Made by a program: the position numbers and the translations under genes
The notes under the pieces: model-generated
What the model was told of the DNA's origin: nothing
What the model saw: the letters and a program-made list of their open reading frames with translations, nothing else
Databases searched by the model: none
In this document: piece after piece, positions 1 to 7,369 of the stretch
Numbering within the stretch: the stretch's first letter is position 1
How the letters are laid out: every line of letters starts with the position of its first letter
Source of the DNA: DASYML01 sp036009045
Lineage (GTDB): Bacteria > Acidobacteriota > Blastocatellia > Pyrinomonadales > Pyrinomonadaceae
Length of the DNA stretch: 18,579 nt
Direction: 5' to 3'
Assembly: GCA_036009045.1 (NCBI GenBank)
Contig: DASYML010000242.1
Span: 1 to 18,579 of the forward strand

Positions 1-521
1 TGGTCCTCGAAGCCTTGAGCATGTGCAGGGATTTGCTCGAAGGGTATGAGATCATCACTTATTCTGCTGATGAGCCAGTCGTTGAGAAAGTCCTGGAACT
101 TGAGAGGACGACAGGCTTGCGCTTCATCATCCTGCCTCACAGCCCGCATGAGGAGGTCGTCAGGTTGATGGGCCGCTCGCGCATCGCCATCAGTAGCGGG
201 CTGACAGACGGGACGCCTAATGCCATGCTCGAAGCGATGATTATGGGAGCGTTCCCGGTTCAGTCCGACACTATCTCAACGGCGGAATGGATTGACGACG
301 GGCAGAACGGTTTTTTGATTCCACCTGAAGACCCGCAGGCTATTGCCGGGGCCATCCGAAAAGCGCTCACGGATGATCGCCTGGTCAACGGCGCGGCGGA
401 ACTCAACGAGCGTTTGACCGCCGCCCGGTGTGATTACAACATCATCCAACCGCAAGTCATCGCCATGTATGAAAAAGTTTTGAGCAAAGGGTCTGTGCTG
501 CGAAAGGTGACCGCGAAATGA
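1..521 (+). CDS. Glycosyltransferase family 4, C-terminal part (5' end outside window)
   Basis: The reading frame is open to the left edge (first full codon at base 3), so only the last ~172 residues are present; the in-frame TTG at 15 is not a convincing start. The visible part is the nucleotide-sugar binding C-terminal Rossmann half of a GT4 (GT-B fold) enzyme. The string DGTPNAMLEAMIMGAFP matches the family's donor-binding E-x7-E region, with Asp in place of the first Glu, a common variant. It is followed by a TAEWI stretch and NGFLIPPEDPQAIAGAI, typical of the post-binding loop and last helices. By family knowledge it transfers a sugar from an NDP-sugar to a lipid-linked acceptor at the cytoplasmic membrane face. 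Donor and acceptor cannot be told. It ends in TGA at 519-521, followed by a repeat-filled gap that separates it from the next transcription block. Confidence 0.85.
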   Translation, partial: VLEALSMCRDLLEGYEIITYSADEPVVEKVLELERTTGLRFIILPHSPHEEVVRLMGRSRIAISSGLTDGTPNAMLEAMIMGAFPVQSDTISTAEWIDDGQNGFLIPPEDPQAIAGAIRKALTDDRLVNGAAELNERLTAARCDYNIIQPQVIAMYEKVLSKGSVLRKVTAK

Positions 522-570
522 ATGTAGATGCGGGCCGCAGTTGTGAGAGGCTGTCTGAAAACCCTCCTGT

Positions 571-753
571 GCCCTGAAAGGGCAACCTGTGAGAGCCGGG
601 GGCAAGCCTCAGGGTCGTTCACGGTGACTGGTCCAGAATAGCAGCCGACCCTGAAAGGGTCGCACATGCAAGGTTGAGGTGCGACCCTTTCAGGGTCGAA
701 TTGTGTGGTGGCGAGGGTTCCGGGGCGGCGCTGACGCTTGCCCCCGGCTCTCA
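571..753. repeat. Nested palindromic (MITE/REP-like) element, family A
   Basis: Outer arms 590-612 and 731-753 are reverse complements with 22 of 23 matches. Inside them, arms 646-665 and 679-698 are perfect 20-bp reverse complements around a 13-nt loop (666-678). Each inner arm contains its own small dyad, GACCCT-GAA-AGGGTC, and a related dyad GCCCTGAAAGGGC lies just outside at 571-583. No transposase is encoded. I did not find flanking direct repeats. Such CCCTGAAAGGG-centred intergenic elements look familiar from environmental genomes, but that is recollection and not a database match. Confidence 0.7.
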
Positions 754-799
754 TATGTATCCCCTCCGGGGATAATATCAAGATGCAATAGAAAGAGAG

Positions 800-874
800 G
801 TCAGTCCCGCCTGCTTAAGCTGGGCGGGTCAGTGCGAGGTTGAGCACCCGCCCGCGACCGCAGGCGGTACTGAC
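800..874. repeat. Palindromic repeat family B, copy 1 (degenerate)
   Basis: The 28-mer at 803-830 is identical to the one at 10895-10922 and 25/28 identical to the one at 18530-18557. Its partner arm is diverged: 800-814 pairs with 860-874 (14 of 15) and 822-829 pairs with 846-853 (8 of 8), but the centre of the right arm (854-859) no longer matches 815-821. The loop region contains GAGGTTGAG (836-844). Confidence 0.75.
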
Positions 875-932
875 TGCACGACCTCCCGTCCGCTCTTTTC
901 AGACAATCTCTCTTAGAGCCTGACAGTAAGCT

Positions 933-1910
933 ATGAGCGTTCCGTTAGTCTCAATTTTAACTCCCTGCCATAACTCTGAGCGCTGGATTTCCGAGACCCT
1001 CGAATCGGCTTTGAACCAGACGTGGCCGAACAAAGAGATCATAGTGGTTGACGACGGTTCATCCGACCGCAGCCCGGAAATCGCCGGGAGTTTTGCTCCG
1101 CGAGGCGTGAAGGTCATCAAGCAGGAAAACAGCGGCGCGAGTGCGGCGAGAAACCGCGCGCTGCTCGAAGCGCAGGGAGACTACATACAATATCTTGATG
1201 CGGACGACTTGTTGGCCCCGGACAAAATCGAGTTGCAGATAAATCGTTTGGCGCGGGAGGAGCCGGGCAGAATCGCTTCGTGCGCGTGGGCCAGATTCTA
1301 TGATGAGCCTGCGAACGGGAAATTCGTCGTTGATTCTTTATGGAAGGACTACTCGCCAGTTGACTGGCTCGTGACTTCCTGGACCACTGGCAACATGATG
1401 GCGACGGGCGCGTGGCTCGTGCCGAGAGCGGTGGCCGACCGCGCTGGCTCCTGGGATGAAACGCGTTGCCCGATAGATGATGCGGAATATTTCACGCGCG
1501 TTATCTTGAGTAGCAATGGAATCTCTTTTTGTGAAGAAGCCAGAGAGTATTATCGCTCCGGCATTCCCAACACGCTGAGCAAACAGTCTAGCCGTGAGAT
1601 GCTGAGTGCGACTTACCGCGCTATCGAAAGTTGCACGCGGCAACTTCTCGCCAGAGAAGACAGCCAGCGCACGCGGCGTGCCTGCGCGTCTTTCTTTCAA
1701 AGATATATTTATGATGTCTACCCGCGCGTCCCTGAGTTGGTGCAAGAGGCGGAGGCGAGGGTCCGCACGCTTGGCGGCTCGGACATGGCGTATGACGGGA
1801 GCACGAAGATACGTTTATTGACCGGCCTCGTGGGCTGGAAAGCCGCCAAGCGTGTACACAGCTTCTCATATCGCCTGAGGTCAAGATTCCAGAGCGCAGG
1901 GAAAAGCTAA
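933..1910 (+). CDS. Glycosyltransferase family 2
   Basis: 325 residues. The N-terminal GT-A fold domain is clear: PLVSILTPCHN (4-14), DDGSSD at 40-45 for the nucleotide, NSGASAARN around 66-74, and the metal-binding LDADD at 88-92. DDAEYF further on sits where GT2 enzymes keep the catalytic Asp region. The family transfers a sugar from an NDP-sugar with inversion onto a lipid-linked or sugar acceptor in the cytoplasm. The C-terminal third (from about residue 220) is poorly conserved and has no obvious membrane span. The start is chosen because MSVPLVSILTP is the usual beginning of the domain; no clear ribosome site precedes it. It opens a long + strand gene run, 22 bases ahead of an FkbM methyltransferase. 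Donor sugar unknown. Confidence 0.93.
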   Translation: MSVPLVSILTPCHNSERWISETLESALNQTWPNKEIIVVDDGSSDRSPEIAGSFAPRGVKVIKQENSGASAARNRALLEAQGDYIQYLDADDLLAPDKIELQINRLAREEPGRIASCAWARFYDEPANGKFVVDSLWKDYSPVDWLVTSWTTGNMMATGAWLVPRAVADRAGSWDETRCPIDDAEYFTRVILSSNGISFCEEAREYYRSGIPNTLSKQSSREMLSATYRAIESCTRQLLAREDSQRTRRACASFFQRYIYDVYPRVPELVQEAEARVRTLGGSDMAYDGSTKIRLLTGLVGWKAAKRVHSFSYRLRSRFQSAGKS

Positions 1911-1932
1911 AGGCGAACGCGGGTTTCCGAAT

Positions 1933-2760
1933 ATGTTGTTGAGTTTTTATAGAAGCCTTCTTCGCTTGCCCGCTTTCAAAGGTAAGTCTCGTCTCATAGG
2001 GTTATTCAGGGCGGCTTTTTTCTCGCCTCACACGGCGCGGCTGGGCGATGGCATCTTGCTGGATTTGGACCCGATGGAGTGGACCCAGTCGGACATTCTG
2101 CGCGATGGAGGCATTGAGCCTTTGACCACGGAGTTGTATCGCAAACTGCTCAAGCGTGGCGACACGTACGTGGACGTTGGCGCGCACATAGGCTTTCATA
2201 CCCTGGTGGCCCGGAGCCATGTGGGCGAGACCGGGAGAGTCATCGCCATCGAGCCGCAGCCTTATAATTGCCATAAAATATTAACCAACTGGCGTGCCAA
2301 TAAATTTGAAAATCTCGTCCTCTTAATCGCCGCAGTGGGCGAGGGCAACGGCACTATCTCTTTGCATTCTCAGAACCCGACTGATACGACTCGTCTCTCG
2401 CTCAGTCTTGAGCCGGTCAACGACCAGCCTCAAGTCTTTCAGGTCCCGATGATGCGGCTCGACCAGATTTTGCAGGGGCAGGAGATTCGCCATGTGCGCT
2501 TGCTCAAGATTGATGTCGAAGGCTACGAACTGGAAACACTGAGCGGACTCGGCGCGTGCTCCGAGATGGTCGAGAATATTATTCTGGAAGTGTTGGAGAC
2601 TTCCAACACGCTTTCTGAAAAATCCGAGATGCTGATAGAGACTTTGAGAAGGCTCGGCTATAGCTTGAAATCTGTGGACGGCAAACCGTGGACGCAGGGT
2701 CGCCCGCTCTCTGAAAATAATCTCTGGGCCACACGCGATGGCCGCCGCTCAGAGCGATAG
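1933..2760 (+). CDS. FkbM family SAM-dependent methyltransferase (copy 1)
   Basis: 275 residues, normal for the family. The SAM-binding motif I is YVDVGAHIGFHT (79-90), with His where the other two copies in this window have Asn. The acidic ribose-binding end of strand 2 is IEPQ (106-109), and the FkbM signature LLKIDVEGYE is at 190-199. FkbM proteins are O-methyltransferases named after the enzyme of FK506 biosynthesis; in polysaccharide loci they are taken to methylate sugar hydroxyls. The first ~45 residues are basic and hydrophobic but not a clear signal peptide. It sits between a GT2 and a GT4 gene, with only six bases to the next start, so one mRNA is likely. The methylated sugar and position cannot be read from sequence. 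Confidence 0.92.
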   Translation: MLLSFYRSLLRLPAFKGKSRLIGLFRAAFFSPHTARLGDGILLDLDPMEWTQSDILRDGGIEPLTTELYRKLLKRGDTYVDVGAHIGFHTLVARSHVGETGRVIAIEPQPYNCHKILTNWRANKFENLVLLIAAVGEGNGTISLHSQNPTDTTRLSLSLEPVNDQPQVFQVPMMRLDQILQGQEIRHVRLLKIDVEGYELETLSGLGACSEMVENIILEVLETSNTLSEKSEMLIETLRRLGYSLKSVDGKPWTQGRPLSENNLWATRDGRRSER

Positions 2761-2766
2761 GATGCC

Positions 2767-3990
2767 GTGCGTATCTGTCTGATAGGAACCACGCATCCTT
2801 GCCACAATCCGCGACTCTTACGCGAGGCGGATTCGCTCGCGGAAGCCGGACACGAGGTACGGGTCGTCTCACCCTCTTATTCATTGGACCTGGCGCAGAA
2901 AGATGAGCGCCTGATGGCAAAGCGCAAGTGGAGCCATCGGAAAGTTGATTATCTCCCTGCGGGATGGAAGGGAAAGTCCCGCTCAATTTTCATCAGGGGT
3001 CGTCGTCGCCTTGCCTTCGAGATGTACGGGAAGTTCGGTGGTCGAAAGCTGGCCGAGTACGGTTACACGACCGCCCTGCCTGAGCAGACACGCCTTGCTT
3101 CCATAGAGCGAGCGGATTGGTACATCGCGCACGCACACGCGGCCCTGCCCGTGGCCGCCGCTGCGGCACAACGCTGGTCCGCCCGTCTGGGTTTCGATTG
3201 TGAAGATTTGCTGTCTGAGGCCGGGACGGACCCTGCGGACATCGTGCGTTTGATTGAAAAAGCTTACCTGCCGCGTTGCGATTATATCTCGGTTCCTTCT
3301 GATGGCATCGCGCGCTGGTTGGAACGCGAGTATTCCGTTGACGCACCCCTCGTTCTTTACAACGTCTTTCCCTTGTATCTGGCCGAAGGCATGTTAGCGC
3401 CGGAGACGCGTCCCGAAAATCCCACTCTCAGATTGCACTGGTTCAGTCAAACAATTGGACCGGGCAGAGGCATAGAGGAAGCGATTGAGGCCGCAGGGTT
3501 ATTAGGTCCGGGCATCGAGTTGCATCTCAGGGGAAATCCATCAAGGGGTTATCGGGAGAGGTTGGAGACGATGGCTCTCCGGCATCAGGTCTCGCTCACG
3601 TTGCACGGGCAGTTGGACCATGATGCGCTCATCAGGTCCATGCAGGAGTTTGATGTCGGGCTGGCATTGGAGCGCCCGGAGCATACGAATTACTCTCTCA
3701 CAGTGACGAACAAAATCTTCAGCTATCTGCTGGCCGGGCTGGCTGTGGCCGCCACGGACACGCCCGGCCAGAGAGAAGTTTTGCAGGAGTTTCCCGCAGC
3801 CGGATTTCTTTATCCGGGCGGCTCTGCGTCGGCCCTGGCAGAAGGGTTGCGGGGATGGCTGTCGGACCGTTGTGCTTTGCGCGAGGCGCAGCAGGCGGCC
3901 TGGGATGCGGCACGCGCAAAATATTGCTGGGACGTTGAGCAGGAAAAATTCCTGCGTGCGATTCAAGACGGTCAAGGGCTTGCGACCTGA
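2767..3990 (+). CDS. Glycosyltransferase family 4 (group 1-like)
   Basis: 407 residues from a GTG start; MRICLIGTTHPCHNPRLLRE is the expected first strand and loop of a GT-B enzyme, and AGGA at 2759-2762 may serve as a short-spaced ribosome site. The N-terminal acceptor domain contains the AHAHAALPVAAAAA helix. The second domain begins near W225 (HWFSQTIGPGRGIEEAIEA). The donor site has TNKIFSYLLAG (314-324) followed by AATDTPGQREVL, the variant pattern in which the classical E-x7-E is replaced by an NK-containing helix. It probably adds one sugar to the growing repeat unit on the inner membrane face. Its TGA shares one base with the next ATG (TGATG), indicating translational coupling. Confidence 0.9.
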   Translation: MRICLIGTTHPCHNPRLLREADSLAEAGHEVRVVSPSYSLDLAQKDERLMAKRKWSHRKVDYLPAGWKGKSRSIFIRGRRRLAFEMYGKFGGRKLAEYGYTTALPEQTRLASIERADWYIAHAHAALPVAAAAAQRWSARLGFDCEDLLSEAGTDPADIVRLIEKAYLPRCDYISVPSDGIARWLEREYSVDAPLVLYNVFPLYLAEGMLAPETRPENPTLRLHWFSQTIGPGRGIEEAIEAAGLLGPGIELHLRGNPSRGYRERLETMALRHQVSLTLHGQLDHDALIRSMQEFDVGLALERPEHTNYSLTVTNKIFSYLLAGLAVAATDTPGQREVLQEFPAAGFLYPGGSASALAEGLRGWLSDRCALREAQQAAWDAARAKYCWDVEQEKFLRAIQDGQGLAT

Positions 3991-5312
3991 TGAAAAGAGT
4001 GGTCATGATAGGCGCGGATTTTGCTCCGAGCAGTCTGCCGCCCGCGCTCAGGATGCGTTATTTCGCGCAGCACTTGCCGGAGTTCGGCTGGGAACCAATC
4101 GTGTTGACGACCGACGCGAGCCACTACGATTGGAAGATAGACCCTGAGAACGAACGTCTCTTGCCAGCATCTCTCGAAGTCATCCGCACGTCCGCCTGGT
4201 CCGCCAAGCTCACACGCAAAATTGGCATCGGTGACATCGGGATGAGAAGCATGTGGGCACACTGGCGCGCTCTCAGGGAGTTGTGCCGGAAGCAAAAGGT
4301 GGACCTGCTGTTTATTCCCGTGCCGCCGTTTGTCCCGATGGTGCTCGGACGCCTAGCCCACTTACGCTTCGGTATTCCATACGTGATTGATTACATAGAC
4401 CCCTGGGTGACAGAGTATTACTGGTCGCTGCCGAAAGATCAGAGACCTCGTAAATGGGCGCTGGCCTATACGCTCTCAAGATTGGTCGAGCCTTTCAGCC
4501 TGAAAAAAGTCTCGCACATCGTGGGCGTCTCGCGGGGCACGACCGACGGCGTCATCGTGCGCTATCCGTGGCTGACGGAAGAGCACGCGACGGAAATCCC
4601 TTACGGCGGCGAGCCTGTTGATTTCGACTACCTGCGAAACAATCCGCGCCGCAACAATATTTTTGCCGCGCGCGACGGAAACTTTCACATCAGCTATGTC
4701 GGGGCTTATCCGAAAGGCATGGAACCGACCATGCGCGCTCTCTTCGCCGCGTTGCGTGCGGGGCTGGAACGCGCGCCGGAGTTATTCTCTCGTCTACGCC
4801 TGCACTTTGTCGGGACGACCTACGGCGCTGGCTTAGAGAATCTTTATCAACTCAAACCGATGGCGGAAGAGATGGGCGTCGGCGCGTACGTTGACGAGCA
4901 TCCGGGGCGCGTCTCTTATCTGGATGCCCTCCAACTCCAACTTGATTCGCACGCGCTGGCTATCCTTGGTTCCGATGCCCCGCATTACACGGCCTCGAAA
5001 ATCTTTCCCTACATCCTCTCGCGCAAACCACTGCTGACGGTCTTCCATGAGGAAAGCAGCGTGGTCCAGATTCTGCGGGAGACGTTGGCCGGAGATGTGA
5101 TTACCTTCAACGCCGCATCGCCTCCGGGCTTGAAGGTAGATGAAATCTCGAATCAATTGGAGCGGCTGCTTAAACTGCCTCCCGATTATCATCCGCCGAC
5201 GCGCTGGGATGCTTTCGAGCAGTACACGACGCGCGCGATGGCCGCGCGGCTGGCAGGAGCGTTCGACCGCAGCGTGGCCTCTGTCCCAACTCTGGTTGAC
5301 GCATTGCCCTGA
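3990..5312 (+). CDS. GT4-like glycosyltransferase
   Basis: 440 residues. The start MKRVVMIGADFAPSSLPPA is typical of the first strand and glycine loop of GT-B enzymes that lie in polysaccharide loci. The acceptor half contains LLFIPVPPFVPMVLGRLAH, a hydrophobic membrane-facing helix, and IDYIDPW. VGVSRGTTDGV is the inter-domain strand. The C-terminal half has HISYVGAYPKGMEPTM and ASKIFPYILSRKPLL (335-349), corresponding to the donor-binding helix. The E-x7-E pair is not kept in textbook form, so the family call rests on architecture. Expected role: addition of one sugar to the lipid-linked oligosaccharide. Start and previous stop overlap by one base. A 39-bp gap follows. A UDP-sugar enzyme of related GT-B type is possible. 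Confidence 0.85.
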   Translation: MKRVVMIGADFAPSSLPPALRMRYFAQHLPEFGWEPIVLTTDASHYDWKIDPENERLLPASLEVIRTSAWSAKLTRKIGIGDIGMRSMWAHWRALRELCRKQKVDLLFIPVPPFVPMVLGRLAHLRFGIPYVIDYIDPWVTEYYWSLPKDQRPRKWALAYTLSRLVEPFSLKKVSHIVGVSRGTTDGVIVRYPWLTEEHATEIPYGGEPVDFDYLRNNPRRNNIFAARDGNFHISYVGAYPKGMEPTMRALFAALRAGLERAPELFSRLRLHFVGTTYGAGLENLYQLKPMAEEMGVGAYVDEHPGRVSYLDALQLQLDSHALAILGSDAPHYTASKIFPYILSRKPLLTVFHEESSVVQILRETLAGDVITFNAASPPGLKVDEISNQLERLLKLPPDYHPPTRWDAFEQYTTRAMAARLAGAFDRSVASVPTLVDALP

Positions 5313-5351
5313 AAGCCTTAGCTCTTACTCAATACGATTGAGAATCAACGC

Positions 5352-6182
5352 ATGACAGAAGTTCGTGTGCTCCACATGAAGAACATTTCGCTACCTTTGA
5401 CTTTGAGTTTATTACAGCCGTTTGATTTCCCTCACAAACTGGGAATGTGCGAGCGATTGTATGGACGAACATTAATGTCCAGCGGCATTTGTTGGGTCAA
5501 AACGGGAGCCGGAATCAGTTGGAAGCTGGACCTTTCAGACCCGTGCCATCGCTGGATTGTCTATGGTAAGTATGAAGGCAGCCAGTTTATTAACTGGGCC
5601 AGAAATTTTCTCAAGCCGGAGAGCATCGTCATAGATTCCGGGGCGAACATCGGGCAAATTCTTATTTACCTCGTCAAAGAACTCTCGCAAGGCCGTGTGC
5701 TCGCGTTCGAGCCGGGGAGGGAACAGGCGGACTGGCTTGAAGAATGTCTGAGAGTCCATCCGGGACTCCCCGTCGAATTAATTAGGGCCGGGCTTGGCGC
5801 ATCTCCGGGCCAGCTTTATCTACGCAAGGCGGGTTATGAATATAATCATGGTAGTCAGGACCAAATATCCGAGAGCGAAGGCGAGCCGGTAGAGGTCGTT
5901 CGACTCGCGGATGAGTTAGCCAGGCGTTCGATTGAGACGGTTGATTTATGGAAACTGGATGTCGAAGGCTACGAGGTCTCTTCGCTACAGGGTGCGGAAG
6001 ATTTGCTGAAAGAGAAACGGGTTAAGGCTCTCTATGTGGAGTTGGCTGGCGATAATGGACAGAGAGTCAGGGAGTATCTGGATGCGCTCGGTTATGCCTG
6101 CTATTTATTTGATCGCAAGGGAAAGCTGTATTCTCCGAACGGCTTGCCGGATTTTACCAATGGACTATTTTTGCCCGGATGA
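5352..6182 (+). CDS. FkbM family SAM-dependent methyltransferase (copy 2)
   Basis: 276 residues. Motif I is VIDSGANIGQIL (93-104), the acidic strand-2 end is AFEPGRE, and the family signature is WKLDVEGYE (200-208). The N-terminal ~75 residues differ from the other two FkbM copies, as expected if they recognise different acceptors. ATG at 5352 is used; an alternative in-frame ATG at 5376 would remove eight residues and no strong ribosome site separates the two. The stop overlaps the next gene's ATG (ATGA, 6179-6182), so it is very likely co-translated with the following glycosyltransferase and may modify the sugar that enzyme adds, which is inference. O-methylation of a sugar hydroxyl is the expected reaction. 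Confidence 0.9.
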   Translation: MTEVRVLHMKNISLPLTLSLLQPFDFPHKLGMCERLYGRTLMSSGICWVKTGAGISWKLDLSDPCHRWIVYGKYEGSQFINWARNFLKPESIVIDSGANIGQILIYLVKELSQGRVLAFEPGREQADWLEECLRVHPGLPVELIRAGLGASPGQLYLRKAGYEYNHGSQDQISESEGEPVEVVRLADELARRSIETVDLWKLDVEGYEVSSLQGAEDLLKEKRVKALYVELAGDNGQRVREYLDALGYACYLFDRKGKLYSPNGLPDFTNGLFLPG

Positions 6183-7369
6183 AGCAGAAGCGCATAGCCA
6201 TCATCACGACGCATCCCATTCAGTATCAAGCCCCCTGGTTTCGCGCGCTGGCGGCGCGGGCGGATTTGGAGATGGAAGTTTTCTTCTGTCATGAGGCGAC
6301 AGCGGAAGAACAAGCTTCGGCAGGTTTCGGGGTTAAATTCGACTGGGACTTGCCACTTCTTGAGGGCTACTCTTACAGCTTTCTCAGGAACGTCGCGAGC
6401 CGTCCGACCATCGGAGAATTTTCCGGCCTGGATACTCCCGAAATAAAAGATATTATCCGGCGCGAGCGTTACGATGCGGTCATCGTCAACGGCTGGCATT
6501 TTAAAAGCGCCTGGCAAACTTTTCGCGCTTGCTGGCAAACTAAGACGCCTGTCATGGCGCGCGGTGACTCCACCCTTTATAATCAACGAGACCCTTTGAA
6601 GAAGATTTTGAAGTGGCCTTATTATCGTTGGTTCATCCCGAAGTTGGATGCGTGCCTGGCGGTCGGCAAATGGTCCAGAGAATATTATCTGCATTACGGC
6701 GCGCGCCCGGACAGGGTCTTTCTCGTGCCGCATGTGATAGACGACCAGTTTTTCGCGCGCGAGTCCGTCAGTTTGAAGACGGAGCGTGATGAGATTCGCC
6801 GCGAGTGGGGATTGGATGAAGAAGCTGCGGTCTTCCTGTTCGCGGGAAAGTTTTTAGAGGTGAAGCGACCGATGGATTTTGTGCGGGCCATTGAACAAGC
6901 GGCAGCGCGGGACCGTTCCGTGATGGGACTGATGGTCGGTGATGGTCCTTTGCGCGGAGCCTGTGAGGAATACTCGCGGCAGCATAATGTGCCGGTCAAA
7001 TTCACGGGGTTTCTCAACCAGTCAGAGATAACTCGCGCTTATGTGGCCTGTGATGCGCTGGTGCTGGCGAGCGCGTCCGAGACATGGGGCTTGGTGGTCA
7101 ACGAGGCGATGGCCTGTGGCCGCCCCTGCATCGTCAGCGACGGGGTCGGGTGCGGGCCGGATATGATTGTCAAAGGGGAAACGGGAGACATCTTTGCCGT
7201 CGGTGATGTGGTTGAGTTGGCCGGGTTGCTCGCTCTTTATGCGAAGGACCGTGCGCGCCTCGAAGCGATGGGCGAAGGGGCGCGGAAGATGGCTCACAGG
7301 AATTCGGTGGAAGTCGCGGTGGAAGGAGTGCTCAGTGCGGTTGAGGCGCTGTGCGTTGAGAAAAGATGA
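6179..7369 (+). CDS. Glycosyltransferase family 4
   Basis: 396 residues, a complete GT-B enzyme. It begins KRIAIITTHPIQYQAPWFRAL, a loop seen in GT4 proteins of exopolysaccharide loci. The inter-domain region gives FLVPHVIDDQFF, and the donor domain starts at VFLFAGKFLEVKRP, whose Lys/Arg contact the donor phosphates in the family. The catalytic E-x7-E is intact: E301 TWGLVVN E309, followed by AMACGRPCIVSD. VGDGPLRG is the usual strand before it. It should be a retaining transferase acting on a lipid-linked acceptor in the cytoplasm. Both ends overlap neighbours by four bases (ATGA at 6179 and at 7366), so it is locked between the FkbM gene and the polymerase gene in one operon. Confidence 0.94.
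   Translation: MKQKRIAIITTHPIQYQAPWFRALAARADLEMEVFFCHEATAEEQASAGFGVKFDWDLPLLEGYSYSFLRNVASRPTIGEFSGLDTPEIKDIIRRERYDAVIVNGWHFKSAWQTFRACWQTKTPVMARGDSTLYNQRDPLKKILKWPYYRWFIPKLDACLAVGKWSREYYLHYGARPDRVFLVPHVIDDQFFARESVSLKTERDEIRREWGLDEEAAVFLFAGKFLEVKRPMDFVRAIEQAAARDRSVMGLMVGDGPLRGACEEYSRQHNVPVKFTGFLNQSEITRAYVACDALVLASASETWGLVVNEAMACGRPCIVSDGVGCGPDMIVKGETGDIFAVGDVVELAGLLALYAKDRARLEAMGEGARKMAHRNSVEVAVEGVLSAVEALCVEKR

Larger units (their letters stand above)
522..932. other. 411-bp intergenic gap filled by palindromic repeats
   Basis: No convincing gene lies here. Open frames on the minus strand across 276-781 follow the palindromes and the 3' end of the glycosyltransferase, and resemble no protein family I know. 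The gap holds two adjacent structures, described separately: a nested palindromic element (about 571-753) and a degenerate copy of the 28-bp repeat (800-874). No clear sigma-70 promoter or purine-rich ribosome site is visible before the next start at 933. Confidence 0.7.

Noticed and set aside
434..781. 115-codon minus-strand frame over the family A element
   Set aside because: Its codons follow the palindrome arms and the 3' end of the glycosyltransferase; no conserved domain is visible.
6101..6733. 210-codon minus-strand frame across the FkbM/GT4 junction
   Set aside because: It lies opposite two clear, overlapping + strand genes and shows no family motif.
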